Positions 16,100 through 26,700 are shown, counted from the stretch's first letter. The stretch is DNA of 35,450 bases from an uncultured Acetobacteraceae bacterium (GCA_937874445.1 CALNAL010000088.1:1-35450); one strand, 5' to 3'. A program made the numbers and translations. Notes: a model not told the origin generated them from the sequence alone.

Positions 16100-17302
16100 C
16101 TTCAACGGACGCTGGCATCAAGATGCTGAAAAGAAAAGATAAATTATACAAATAGTGGATCGTGACGGTATGTACCTCGTCGTGAGGCCATCCGGTGCCA
16201 TCACCTTCCGCTACGACTACCGTCTCAACAGTCGTCGGGAAACCTTGACGCTGGGCCAGTACGGCCCCGCAGACCTGTCCCTGGCTCGTGCGCGAGAAAA
16301 GCTGATCGACGCAAAGCGCGCCATCCAGGAAGGACGATCGCCCGCGCAAGAGAAACAGTGCGCGAAGCGTCGCATCAAACAGGCGCAGAACTTTAGCGAA
16401 TTCGGCGAGCGCTGGTTCCTGGAAGCGCGGATGGCGGACAGCACCCGTTCTATGCGGCGCGCCATCTATGAGCGCGACATTCTGCCCAAATTCCGCAACC
16501 GCCTCCTCACCGAGATCTCGGCGGATGACCTCCGGGCGATCTGCGCGAAGGTGAAGGAACGGGGCGCGCCGGCCACAGCGGTTCATGCCCGCGATATAGT
16601 GAAGCTCATTTTTGCCTTCGCGATCCTGCATGGGGAGAAGGTCGCCAACCCAGGCGACGAGGTCGGCCCAGCTTCCATCGCGACTTTCGTTCCAAAGGAC
16701 CACGCCTTGTCGCCGTCCGAGATCCGCATCTTGCTGGGGCAGCTGGAGCACGTCTCCACGCTGCCGACGATCCGCATGCTATCTGGGACGAGGTGGATTT
16801 CGAGAACGCCGTCTGGTCGATTCCGAAAGAGCGCATGAAACGCTCCAGGCCGCACAACGTCTATCTGTCGCAGCAAGCGCTCGACATCTTCGTTGCGCTC
16901 AAAACCTGCGCCGGAAACTCGAGGTATGTCCTGCCGTCCCGCTACGACGCCGATGCGCCTCTGTCGCGGGCGACGTTCAACCGCATCACCACGGCTGTGG
17001 CGGCCCGAGCCAAGAAGGAAGGGTTCCCGCTGGAACCGTTCACCGTCCACGATCTTCGGCGAACAGGTTCGACTCTTTTGAACGAAGTGGGCTTCAACAG
17101 CGACTGGATCGAGAAGTGCCTCGCTCATGAGGACGGCCGGTCATCTCGCGGCATCTACAACAAGGCCGAATATGAGCACCAGCGGCGCCACATGATGCAG
17201 GAATGGTCCAATCTTGTGGACGCGTGGGCAGCCGGCCAGAAATACGCACCGACGCTCTATCCCCCGTCGATGACCATGCTCACGCCGGAACCTGACGTTT
17301 GA
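16054..17302 (+). pseudogene. P4-type tyrosine recombinase (integrase), disrupted at two places
   Basis: Reading from ATG 16054 gives an N-terminal arm STDAGIKMLKRKDKLYK that is normal for P4-type integrases (DUF4102), then a TAG at 16151-16154 region. Adding one A to the short A run restores the frame into VDRDGMYLVVRPSG. The SAM-like core follows (FSEFGERWFLEARMADSTRSM). Near 16,780 the sequence jumps from LEHVSTLPTIRM directly to WDEVDFENAVWSIPKERM in another frame; some 25 residues, including the usual 'TGxRxxEL' stretch with catalytic Arg I, are missing. The C-terminal part keeps HDLRRTG, the AHE histidine and the tyrosine of GIYNKAEY. The protein is thus very probably inactive, and the island may no longer excise by itself. 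Confidence 0.8.
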
Positions 17303-17564
17303 CTGGCCGGGTTTTGCGCAACTGGACGTCAGGAGACGGCGCAAACTTGACGCTTTTCGCCTTCGAGGCTTGGCGACGGGCATCCAGCCATGCCTCGACC
17401 TCGGCAAGATCCCAGACAACGCAGCGAGACGTAAGGTAGAAGCGCTGGGGGAAGTCGCCGCGCTGTTCCATGTCGTAGATGGTCGTGTCGGCAAGAGGAA
17501 CCATTTCGCGGAGCTGGTGGCGCCGTATGGTTCGTCTGCTGGTCGGTGGATGCATCTGGCTCAT
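17280..17564 (-). CDS. AlpA-family transcriptional regulator
   Basis: A 94-aa protein on the - strand, starting at ATG 17562-17564 with an excellent ribosome site (AGGAG, seven bases upstream on the - strand). It has the AlpA/excisionase-type winged helix: IRRHQLREMVPLADTTIYDMEQRGDFPQRFYLTSRCVVWDLAEVEAWL, where 'S/T-TIYxxExxGxFPxxxxL..R.xxWxxxEVxxW' is diagnostic. AlpA proteins in P4-like elements activate integrase expression and promote excision. The gene faces the integrase and overlaps its last 23 bases. A further in-frame upstream ATG exists at 17606, but the 17564 start has the better site. The C-terminal tail is basic. Confidence 0.85.
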   Translation of the reverse strand: MSQMHPPTSRRTIRRHQLREMVPLADTTIYDMEQRGDFPQRFYLTSRCVVWDLAEVEAWLDARRQASKAKSVKFAPSPDVQLRKTRPVKRQVPA

Positions 17565-17919
17565 CGCGTTCTCCTGTGGAACAGGCCACAAGGAGATAGA
17601 AAGCAATAGATCATGACCGATGGAAGGATCTGTTTGCAGGCGTATTACTATATCGGGCTATAGAGTACAAATCGGATTGGGCGGGGATTTCCCTTCCTGC
17701 TTTCCGGTATACCGCCCCTTGATAGCCCTCGGCCATCGTCATCCGTCACACCTGCTCGTGATGGACACGCCGACCGAGAATTTGTCGTGCCTGTCGGCCG
17801 GACTGCGCGAGAGGCTGAGGGCGATCGCGGCAGAATTGGCCGCGCATCCTTAATTTGCACGTCCTCTTTTGACGCGCCCGCCAGCTACACCTGTCCTGGT
17901 AACCAACAGGGAGAGCGGG
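17565..17919. other. Intergenic region between alpA and the AAA ATPase gene
   Basis: This 355-base, comparatively AT-richer stretch (for example ATTACTATATCGGGCTATAG near 17643-17664) separates the divergent alpA and ATPase genes. It should hold their promoters. Possible -35 TTGACG at 17869-17874 precedes the ATPase gene, but no good -10 follows at the right distance. A 30-codon open frame at 17761-17853 (starting MDTPTENLS) has no recognisable family and may be chance or the remnant of a gene. I see no RNA gene. Confidence 0.5.
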
Positions 17920-19998
17920 ATGGTCAGACTCAGGCGCCGAAAGCGCGGACTATCCTACAATGGCGCGTGTGATGCCGCCACCGCGCGGCAGTACGGACTG
18001 AACATTCACGCCGCCGTCGACCGGCACATGCCCGAGGCAAGCGCGCTGCAGTTCTGGCTGGCATCGAACGCCCAGAGCCTGGACCTGGAAGATTTCGAAT
18101 GCCCCGACGAACTTCCGTTCGAACCGAAACATCCGGTCGGGATAGCCACCTGGGGGAAACTCGGCCGGGATCTGAGCAACCCCGATGACACCCCTGCGGA
18201 TGATGCCTCCACTCCCGCCGGCCGCTGGGTTGCCTATGTCGCGCGGGCTGTCGGCCTTGATCAGGTGGAAGCTCGGATCCTCAAGCTATGCCTCGACTAC
18301 CAGATCGACATTACTGCCAGGGATCAGTTCAACGTGATGCGCTGCGCCCGCGGCGGCCAGCCCAGTCTCGCGGCGGACCCCAGGGTGATCAGCCTCATGC
18401 TGGGCGCGGCTCGGGACGAGACGCTGCCACGCCTGCCCCCGAGGCGCCGCTGCAGGCCTGCGGGCTGCTGCAGGTGGACAGCGATTCAGAAATCACCGTG
18501 CTCAACCGTCTCGTGCGGGAGGTCAATCGCGGCCTGCCCGACGGAGGGGACCTTGCCCAGCAGCTCCTCGGCGGAACGTTGCCGGAAACTCTTCCCTGGG
18601 AGGCGGTCGGCCATCTCGGGGCACAGGCGGAATTGGCCGCGAAAGTGCTTGCTCGTGCCGTGGCCGATCATGAGACGGGCATCTCCATCCTACTCTACGG
18701 CCCGCCCGGCACGGGCAAGACGACCTTCGCCGCGGCGTTGGCCGCGCGGGTCGGCGTGGCGCTACGGCCGGTGGGCGAGTCCGACGAGTCCGGCGACGAG
18801 CCGAGCCGCGGCGATCGTTTGGCGGATCTCCGACTGGCCCACCGCCTGGTCGCCCCCGGCAGCGCGGTGCTGTTGTTCGACGAGGCGGAGGATCTGTTCG
18901 GCGGCTGGGTGCTCGAGGGTATGCCGGCGCGGGGATCGCGCGTGTTCACTCACCGGCTGCTGGAGCAGACCGCAGTGCCGGTAATCTGGACCGCCAACAA
19001 CATCAACCAGATCAGCCCGGCGGCGCTGCGGCGGATGACGCTCTGCCTCGAACTGCGCCTGCCGGCGGAGTCCACCCGCGCCAGGCTGTGGAGCCGCCAT
19101 GGCTCAGGAGGAAGGCGTTTCGCTCAGCGAGAATGAGGCGGCCTCGCTGGCGTGGCTGATCCCCGCCGCCCCGGCGGTCGCCGCGACGGCGTTGCGGGCG
19201 GCGCGGCTGGCGGGGGGCGGAGCTGAGGCGACGCGGCTCGCCGTCGAGGGGCTGGCGCGCGCGGTCAATGGCGGCAGGCTGCCGGTGCCGGAAGCCCCGG
19301 CAGCCGCGTTCGACTTTGCCCAGGTCAACGCGGATGCCGACTTGGAAGCATTGACGGAGCATCTCGCTCGCCCCGGCGCGCCGCGGGCGGTATCGCTGCT
19401 GCTCTCCGGCCCGCCAGGCTCGGGCAAGAGCGCCTTCGTGCGCGAGCTGGCCCACCGGGTGGGGCTGCCCCTCTTGCAAAAGCGAGCGTCCGACCTGCTC
19501 GACAAATTCGTCGGCGGTACCGAACAGGCCATCGCCGCCGCATTCGCCGAGGTTCGCGAGGAGGGCGCCTTCCTGGTGTTCGACGAGGCGGACAGCCTGC
19601 TCTTCGACCGCGCCGAGGCGGTGCGCAGCTGGGAGGTGACGCAGGTCAACGAGATGCTGACCTGGATGGAGGCGCACCCGCTGCCCTTTGCCTGCACCAC
19701 CAACCTGCCGGAACGGCTGGACGCGGCGAGTCTGCGCCGGTTCCTGGTGAAGCTGCGCTTCGACTGGCTGCGACCGGACCAGGCGCGCCACGCCTTCGCT
19801 GCTCATTTCGGCTGCGAGGCGCCGGCGGAGCTCGAGGCGCTCGCCACGCTGACCCCCGCCGATTTTGCCCTGGTGCGGCGACGCGCGGCGCTGGCCGGCG
19901 CCGAGAGCGACGCGGCGGCGCTGCTCGGCCTGCTGCGCCGGGAATGCGAGGGGCGCGCCGGTGGGCGGCAGCCAATAGGGTTCGGCGCTGCGGGTTGA
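17920..19998 (+). pseudogene. Tandem-AAA ATPase split by two single-base frameshifts
   Basis: ATG 17920 with AGGGAG six bases upstream opens a protein whose N-terminal ~170 residues (to MLGAARDETLP) lack a known domain. At the C5 run 18436-18440 the frame changes; one more C would give LPPEAPLQACGLLQVD. The second frame carries AAA domain 1: Walker A GPPGTGKT (near 18,702), Walker B VLLFDEAEDLFGG and sensor WTANNINQ. Near 19,095 removal of one C from GCCGCCATGG would join ...RARLWSR to MAQEEGVSLSENEAASLAWL. AAA domain 2 follows with GPPGSGKS, FLVFDEADSLLF and FACTTNLPERLD. Intact relatives should be about 690 residues. If the second shift is real, domain 2 could still be made from ATG 19099 (see separate entry). 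It could also be sequencing error at homopolymers. Confidence 0.75.
19099..19998 (+). CDS. AAA ATPase second domain, possible separate product
   Basis: A 299-aa open frame starting at ATG 19099, preceded by GTGGAG, which could act as a ribosome site. It contains a complete AAA module: Walker A GPPGSGKSAFVREL (around residues 110-123), a pore-like KFVGGTEQAIAAAFAEV segment, Walker B FLVFDEADS, sensor 1 TTNLPERLD and arginine-finger-like LRRFLVKLRF. The first about 75 residues continue the linker of the preceding AAA domain, which supports an originally single protein. The gene ends 95 bases before the WYL regulator. AAA proteins of this COG0464 type remodel other proteins using ATP; in this setting the partner is probably encoded in the same island. 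Confidence 0.65.
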   Translation: MAQEEGVSLSENEAASLAWLIPAAPAVAATALRAARLAGGGAEATRLAVEGLARAVNGGRLPVPEAPAAAFDFAQVNADADLEALTEHLARPGAPRAVSLLLSGPPGSGKSAFVRELAHRVGLPLLQKRASDLLDKFVGGTEQAIAAAFAEVREEGAFLVFDEADSLLFDRAEAVRSWEVTQVNEMLTWMEAHPLPFACTTNLPERLDAASLRRFLVKLRFDWLRPDQARHAFAAHFGCEAPAELEALATLTPADFALVRRRAALAGAESDAAALLGLLRRECEGRAGGRQPIGFGAAG

Positions 19999-20093
19999 CC
20001 GTGAACATTCCGCACAAAAAATGGGTGCATGCCTCTCCGGCTGCGTGGCAAATTGCAACGTCCTGGATCGGCTCAGGACATGAGGAATGAACC

Positions 20094-21104
20094 TTGCCTC
20101 GTGAAGTTTCCGACGGCCCACGCTACGGGCCCGCGCAACGCCTGCTGCGGATGGCGTTGCTGCTGGCCTCCTCGCAGGTCGGGATGTCGATCGATGAACT
20201 TGGCCAGGCGCTGGACGTCAGCCGCAAAACCGCCGAGCGGTTGCGCGACGTACTGGCCGAGGAATTCCCTGCTCTGGAATACACTGACGGCGACGACCGC
20301 GTCCGGCGCTGGCGTCTGCCCACCGGCCGACTCGGCCCGATTGCGACGCCACGGCCGGACGTGGTGGCCGCGGTGGAGAATGTGGCCCGCAACTGCGAGG
20401 CACGGGGGGAGCCCGACCGGGCCGATCTGCTGCGCGAGGCGGCCTCAGCCCTGCTGGTCCGCCTGCGTCCGGAGGCCTTGCGCCGAGTGGAGCCCGACAT
20501 CGAGGCGCTGATGGAAACCGAGGGAACGGCGATGCACCCGGGGTCGCGGCCAGACTTCCCGGCCGACCTGCTGCAGCCGCTGCGACACGCCATCCTCGCG
20601 GTGCGGAAAGTCGAACTCCTCTACGAGTCGCCCAGTACCTCCTCCTACGGGGTGATCGTCTGTCCCTACGGGGTGTTACGCGGCGGGCGGGGCTGGCTGG
20701 TCGCGCACACCGAGGCCAATCCGGAAATGCGGCTGTGGCGGCTCGATCGCATCCGCGCGGCGACCGAGCTTGAGCAGGGCTTCGACCGCGGCGACTTCGA
20801 CCTCCAGGCCTATGCGGTGGAATCCTTCGGCACTTTCCCCGAACCTCCGGCCGAGGTGGTCCTGAGAATCGCGCCTGATCCGGCCGAAAACGCGCAGTCC
20901 TGGCTGTTCCATCCGAGCCAGACCACGACGCGCAAGGCGGACGGATCGCTGCTGATCCGCTTCCGCGCGGGCGGGACGGTCGAAATGTGCTGGCATTTTT
21001 TCACCTGGGGTGACGCGCTCACCATCCTCGCCCCGGACAGTCTGCGCGAGCAGATGGCGGAACTGACCCGGCAGGCTGCCACCCATCACCAGAAGCAACC
21101 CTGA
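20094..21104 (+). CDS. WYL-domain transcriptional regulator
   Basis: A 336-aa protein with a TTG start at 20094 preceded by GAGGA; no in-frame ATG gives a complete HTH. Residues about 12-60 are a DeoR/YafY-like winged helix (LLRMALLLASSQVGMSIDELGQAL then DVSRKTAERLRDVLAEEFPAL). The WYL domain spans about 165-250 (ILAVRKVELLYESPSTSSYGVIVCPYGVLRGGRGWLVAHTE... RLWRLDRIRAA), with WLV in place of WYL. The C-terminal extension (EVVLRIAPDPAENA... FRAGGTVEMCWHFFTWGDALTILAP) is the WCX domain. WYL proteins bind nucleic-acid or nucleotide ligands and often repress defence operons, so this gene probably controls the surrounding operon. It lies 13 bases before the AddB-like gene. Confidence 0.88.
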   Translation: MPREVSDGPRYGPAQRLLRMALLLASSQVGMSIDELGQALDVSRKTAERLRDVLAEEFPALEYTDGDDRVRRWRLPTGRLGPIATPRPDVVAAVENVARNCEARGEPDRADLLREAASALLVRLRPEALRRVEPDIEALMETEGTAMHPGSRPDFPADLLQPLRHAILAVRKVELLYESPSTSSYGVIVCPYGVLRGGRGWLVAHTEANPEMRLWRLDRIRAATELEQGFDRGDFDLQAYAVESFGTFPEPPAEVVLRIAPDPAENAQSWLFHPSQTTTRKADGSLLIRFRAGGTVEMCWHFFTWGDALTILAPDSLREQMAELTRQAATHHQKQP

Positions 21105-21117
21105 AGGGAAAGACGCC

Positions 21118-23760
21118 ATGCCGGTCGGCTCCGAAGTGTCGCGCCGCACCATCGTCGTCCACGGTCGTCTCGCCACCGACCGGGCACGTCTGGCCCAAGC
21201 CCGCGCGGGCCGCCATGGCGTGCAGGTGATGACCATGCCGGCGCTGGCGGAACGGTTGGCGGGCGGGTTCCTGCGCGTGATCGACAGCGAAACACTGACC
21301 GCGACGCTCGCCGGGGTGCTGGCCGATCCCGCGGCACCGCTTGGCGACCTCGCGCCGATCGGCGACCTGCCGGGGCTGCGGCGCGCCCTGGCCGACACCC
21401 TTGGCAAGGCGTGGCGTGCCGGCCTCGATCTCGCCGGGCAGGCCACGCAACATCCGCGCTTTGCCACCCTGGCGGCGCTGGAGGCGGCGGTGCTCGACCG
21501 CCTGCCTCAGGGAATGATGCGGCCTGCGGACCTGGCCGAGGTCTCCCGCGCGCGGCTGGCTCACGCAGCCGCCGTGCTTGGTCCGGTCGAGGTGCAGGGC
21601 ATGACGGCACTGGAGCCGGTGTGGCAGGCGCTGCTCCACGATCTCGCGACGCATGTGCCGGTCTGCTGGAATGCCGGGGAGCGCGAGGTGCCGGCCTGGC
21701 TTGCCGGCAGCCTGATCGAGGTACGCACCGCCACCGCCGCCACGCCGCAAACGGAGGTCGCCAGTTGCGCCACCGCGCGGCACGAGGTGATCGAGGCGCT
21801 GCGCTGGGCCCGCGCCCTGTTGGCCTCCGGCGAGGCGCGGCCCGAGGAGATCGCCATCGCCACCGCCGCGCCCGCCGCCTTCGACGACATCGTCGAGGCT
21901 GTGTCCGCCGATGCCAATCTGCCGCTGCATTTCGCTCACGGCCGGCCGGCCCTGTTCACCCGCGATGGCCAGACAGCGGCGGCGCTGGCCGACGTGCTGC
22001 TGCGCGGCTTGTCGCAGGCGCGGATGCGCCGGCTGGCGGTGCTGGCCGGGCCGATGGGCGGCGCCCTGCAGGCCCTGCCGGAGGACTGGCGCAGAATCCT
22101 GCCCGAAGGGGCGCCGCTCAGCTCGGCCAATCGCTGGCAGATGGTCTGCGATCAGGTGGAAGACAGCGCTGAAATCACCGAGGTACTGATGCCGGTGGTG
22201 CGACTGCTCGCACGCGGCACGGAAGCGGCGGCAGAAGCCGGCGAGACCGTCCTCTCGGGAACCGCCCGAGCGCTGTGGCGCCGCGCCCTGGAGATAGAGA
22301 GCGCTCCCGCCGTTGAGCGGGTGCTGGCAAGCCTGCGTCTGCCCGATCCGGCCGATCCGGCATGCAGCATCGTCTGGGCCCCGGCGGCCGAGTTGGCCGC
22401 GGCGCCGCGCCCCTTCGTCTGGCTGCTCGGCCTGAACGCCCATTCCTGGCCACGGCAGGGCCAGGAGGATCCGCTGCTGCCGACCTCCCTGGTCCCGGCC
22501 GGGGAACTCGACGTGCTGCCGGTCGTCGAGGCCGACCGCCACGACTTCACCAGCATCGCGCGCGGCACGGCGCGTGATCTGGTGCTGTCCTTCAGCCGCC
22601 GCGACGCAACGGGGAGGCTGCTCGGCCGCAGCCCGCTGCTACCGGACCTTGCGCCCGAGTATCTGCGTCGCTCGCGCGTGCCGGACCATGCCATGAGCGA
22701 GGCCGACCGGCTGATGGCGCGGCCGACAGAATTCGCCGCCACTCCGCGCAGTCGCTCCGCCGATTCCGCCTGGCGTGACTGGCTCTCCGGCGAAATCACC
22801 GTGCATGACGGGCGGATACGCGCCGGCCATCCGGCGATGGCGCCCCTGTTGGGGCGGAAGCACTCCGCCACCTCGCTGAAGCTGCTGCTGCGCAACCCGC
22901 TCGGCTTCGTCTGGAAATACGGCCTCGGGCTGAGGGAGCCGGCGGAAGAGGCCGAACCGTTCCGGCTCGATGCCTTGACCTTCGGCAATCTCGTCCATGA
23001 AATCATCGCCGCGTCGCTGACTCGGCTTCCCCCCGCATCACCAGAGATCACCCGGGCGAGGGTGGCCCAAGGTGTCGGGCGCATCCGGGATCAGTGGGAA
23101 GCCGGCACGCCCCTGCCGCCCCCTCTGCTCTGGCGGCGCATGCTCGATGAGGCAACGCGCCTGGCCATCGCCGCGCTTTCCTGGCCCCAGCCCGAACTGT
23201 CCGGGCAGGCGAGCTGGGCCGAAGTGCCGTTCAACGTCGTGCCCGCCCCGGAGACAGAACTGCCCTGGGATGCGACAAGGCGCGTGCTCATCCCCGGCAC
23301 CACACTCGCACTGACCGGGAAAATCGACCGGCTCGACCTTTCCGCCGATCGAGGGCAGGCGCGGGTCACCGATTTCAAGACCGGCAAGCTGCCCCCGAAA
23401 ATGGAAGAGCAAATCCTGAACGGCGGGATGGAATTGCAACGCTGCCTCTATATCGCCGCGGTGCGGAGCCTGCTCGGCAAGAGCACTCAGGTAGAAGCGG
23501 CACTGCTCTATCCGCGCGCCGACGCCCCCTACTACCAACTCGCCGACGCGAAGGCCGCAATGGCCTCTCTGGCCGGGGCGATCAACCATAGCGTGGCGGC
23601 GCTGCAGGACGGTCTGGCGCTGCCCGGGCCGGACACCGGCGGCGATTACGACGATCTCGCTTTCGCCCTGCCGGCGCAGCTGGGCAGCGCCTTCGAGCGC
23701 AAGCGCCAGGCCGCCGCCGAAACGCTGGGACCAGCCACCGCCATCTGGGAGGAAGCGTGA
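21118..23760 (+). CDS. AddB-like PD-(D/E)XK nuclease protein
   Basis: An 880-aa protein, shorter than chromosomal AddB (about 1,000-1,150). It starts at ATG 21118 after AAGGGAAAG. Residues about 1-600 have the inactive-helicase arrangement of AddB-like proteins (VIEALRWARALLASGEARPEEIAI; ANLPLHFAHGRPALFTRDG; RPFVWLLGLNAHSWPRQGQEDPLL). The C-terminal PD-(D/E)XK domain carries LGFVWKYGLGL (near 595), TFGNLVHEII (about 620), GKIDRLDL (about 733) and VTDFKTGKLPPKMEEQ with D752 and K754 of the catalytic triad. No canonical Walker A is visible. The partner helicase gene follows with a one-base overlap, so the two most likely form a heterodimer that processes DNA ends, as AddAB does. Confidence 0.82.
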   Translation: MPVGSEVSRRTIVVHGRLATDRARLAQARAGRHGVQVMTMPALAERLAGGFLRVIDSETLTATLAGVLADPAAPLGDLAPIGDLPGLRRALADTLGKAWRAGLDLAGQATQHPRFATLAALEAAVLDRLPQGMMRPADLAEVSRARLAHAAAVLGPVEVQGMTALEPVWQALLHDLATHVPVCWNAGEREVPAWLAGSLIEVRTATAATPQTEVASCATARHEVIEALRWARALLASGEARPEEIAIATAAPAAFDDIVEAVSADANLPLHFAHGRPALFTRDGQTAAALADVLLRGLSQARMRRLAVLAGPMGGALQALPEDWRRILPEGAPLSSANRWQMVCDQVEDSAEITEVLMPVVRLLARGTEAAAEAGETVLSGTARALWRRALEIESAPAVERVLASLRLPDPADPACSIVWAPAAELAAAPRPFVWLLGLNAHSWPRQGQEDPLLPTSLVPAGELDVLPVVEADRHDFTSIARGTARDLVLSFSRRDATGRLLGRSPLLPDLAPEYLRRSRVPDHAMSEADRLMARPTEFAATPRSRSADSAWRDWLSGEITVHDGRIRAGHPAMAPLLGRKHSATSLKLLLRNPLGFVWKYGLGLREPAEEAEPFRLDALTFGNLVHEIIAASLTRLPPASPEITRARVAQGVGRIRDQWEAGTPLPPPLLWRRMLDEATRLAIAALSWPQPELSGQASWAEVPFNVVPAPETELPWDATRRVLIPGTTLALTGKIDRLDLSADRGQARVTDFKTGKLPPKMEEQILNGGMELQRCLYIAAVRSLLGKSTQVEAALLYPRADAPYYQLADAKAAMASLAGAINHSVAALQDGLALPGPDTGGDYDDLAFALPAQLGSAFERKRQAAAETLGPATAIWEEA

Positions 23761-26700
23761 TGACCGACATCCAGGCGCTGATCCGAGCTGACGCAGCGAG
23801 CCGACTTCGCGCCCTGACCGATCTCGACGCCACGCTGTTGGTGGAGGCTGGCGCCGGCTCGGGCAAAACCTCCGTGCTCGCCGGGCGCATCGCCCTGCTG
23901 CTGGCCGCCGGACGCCCTCCCGAAACCATCGCCGCGATCAGTTTCACCGAGGCCTCGGCCAGCGAGTTGCGCGAGCGCGTCGACCGTTTCGTGCTCGGAC
24001 TGGCGCGGGGAGAAGTGCCGCGGGACCTCTCCATCGCCTTCCCGCACGGGGTGAGCGCGGCACAGCTCGCCGCGCTGCAACAGGCCGCGCTCCGGCTCGA
24101 CGCACTGACCTGCACCACGATCCACGGCTTTTGCCGGACGCTACTGGCGCCGTGGCCTGTGGAAGCCGGGATCGACCCCGGAGCCAGCGTGACCGATTCC
24201 GACGAGGTCAACCTGCTGTTCGACGAAACGCTCCAGGAGGTGCTGCGCGAGCGCCTGAGAAGCACCCCCACCAACGGCACCACGCTGTCCGCGCTGTTCC
24301 TCGATGAGGACGGCAAGCCGGAGGAATTGATTGCGGAACTCGCCGGAGTGCTGCGCCAGCATCGCGGCGCAACCCTGCCGGTCCCCCGGGAGAAAGAGGC
24401 CGCCAAGGATTTGCATGAAGCCGTCGGGGCGTTCCGGAAATTCGTGAGCGGGCTCGATGTCTGCGAGGAGGAGACCGCCTCGATCGCTGCGGAACTCTGC
24501 AAGATGGCGGCCGCGTTACCGGGCAAAAACCACGGCGATGTCGCGGAGCTGCTGGCGATGCTGCGTCTCGCGGTGCCGGAGGGGTGTCGCACCGGGACTG
24601 GGGCATTCGCGTCGTACCGGAAAAAGGGCAAGTGGCAGGCGGCCCTGCGCGGACGGGCCAGCAAGGACGAGGCCGGGCGCATCAATGATGATGCGGCGAA
24701 GCTGTACGCGGCTTGCAAAGATGCCCATGCCGGAGTGCGTTCCGCCGCCGCCGGCGCGCTGCTTGCCCGCCTCGATCCCGACCTGAAGGCGATCCTCAGA
24801 CGGTTCCAACAGGAGAAGCGGAACGCGGCGCTGCTCGACTTCGACGATTTGCTCTACGGCGCCCGCGACCTGCTCGCCGCCAACCTTTCGGTTCGCGCCG
24901 CGCTCGCCCACCGCTTCCGGCACGTGCTGGTGGACGAATTCCAGGACACCGACCCGCTCCAGGCCGAGATCCTGTGGCGGCTGTGCGGCAACCCGCCGGA
25001 CGGGCGGGAGGACGCCCCCTGGACCTCCTGGCGGCTGCGCGCGGGGGCGCTGTTCCTGGTCGGCGACCCGAAGCAGGCGATCTATCGCTTCCGCGGCGCC
25101 GATGTCGGCACCTATGTGCGGGCGCGCGAGGCCTTGCGGACCGTTGCGCCGGGGAACGTGCTGCCGATCGGCCGCAATTTCCGCTCGGTGGCACCGATCC
25201 TGGACTGGGTGAACAACCGCTTCGCCGCTCCTCTTGGCGCGCCGGGGCAGCCGGGCTTTGCACCGTTGTTCAGCACGCTGAAGCCGCTTGCCGGACGCGC
25301 CAGCGTGCTCGCCCTCGAGGTCGCCTCCGACGACGCGGATGCCAACAGCCTGCGCGACGCGGAGGCCGAGCGAGTGGCCGAAATCTGCTGCCGGCTCATT
25401 GGCGCGCTGGCCGTGCGCGACCGCAATGGCGGGGAGCGCCCCTGCCAGGCGGGCGATATCGCGCTGCTGGCGCCGACAGGAACCGAGCTCTGGCGCTATG
25501 AAAAGGCGCTGGAGAGGCGATCCCTGCCGGTGGCGACCCAGGCCGGAAAGGGGTTCTTCCGGCGCCAGGAGGTGCAGGACCTGATCGGGCTGGCCGGCGT
25601 GCTGGCAGATTCGCGAGACACGCTGGCGCTCGGGGCCCTGCTGCGCGGGCCGCTGGTGGGGCTGACCGAGGAGGCACTGCTCGACGCCCTGGAAGCCTTG
25701 CCGGCGCGTGAAGATGGAAATCAGCCGTATCTCGGTCTGTGGCTGCCCGTCGCGGAGATCCGAAATCCGCTGCTGTGCGAGACGCTGAAGATTCTGCAGG
25801 GCCTGGCGAAACGTGCCCGCGCGACCACGCCCTATGTGCTGCTCGCCCAGGCTGTCGATGAACTGCGGATTCGTCCAATCCTGCGCCGCCGTCACCCAGG
25901 CGGTGCCGAGCGGGCGCTGGCCAATGTCGATGCCTTCCTGGAAATGGCGCGCGGCTGGGAGACCCGAGGGCTGGTCGCCTTCGCACGGGCCATGCGCGCC
26001 CAGTGGAAGGATCAGACACACACCCGGGAAGCGCGACCGGACGCAGAGCAGGAGGCGGTGTCGCTGATCACCATGCACGCCGCCAAGGGGCTAGAATGGG
26101 CGGTGGTGATCCCCATCAACACAGCCGGGGGCATCAAGGATCAGGGCAGGTCGGTCCTCGATCGCGAGACGGGTCTGCTGTACGCGAAGCTGTTCGGCAT
26201 CGACCCGCCAGGCCTGACCGATGCCAAGGCCATGGAGGCCGAGCAGCAGGCACTGGAACGTCAGCGCCTGTGGTACGTCGCGGCGACCCGCGCGCGCGAT
26301 CTGCTGCTGTTGCCGCGGATGGCGTATCCGCTTTCGGACAAGACGTGGCACGCGGCGGTTCCCCTCGCCCTCGAAGCCCTGGCGGCCTTCGACGCGGCCG
26401 ACCTGCTGCCTTCCGCCCTTCCCACGCACGAGGAACCGCCTAACCTCCAGGACGAAGCGGTGTTCACCAACGAGGCCTCGCTCATCGCGGCGCGCACGAC
26501 GCGCATCGAGCGCGTGACGCCGAGCCGCGCCGAGGCCGGCGATCCGGGGCCGGCCATCGAAGTAATGACGGAGACCGCCGTGCTGCCCGCGACGGCGCCG
26601 CAAGGCGGCCGAGGTCGCGGGCTGGTGCTGCACAAGCTGATGGAGGAGGTGCTCTCGGGCGAGACCGAAGCGACAGACAGGGCCCTGCGCGCACGGGCTG

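Noticed and set aside
17761..17853. Short 30-codon open frame before the AAA ATPase gene
   Set aside because: It has an ATG but no convincing ribosome site, and no family resemblance; not enough support to call a gene.
21019..22542. Long - strand open frame of 507 codons opposite the AddB-like gene
   Set aside because: The sequence is low-complexity, Gly/Arg/His/Gln-rich, with no recognisable family; it is a shadow of the GC-rich coding strand. The same applies to other antisense frames in the window.
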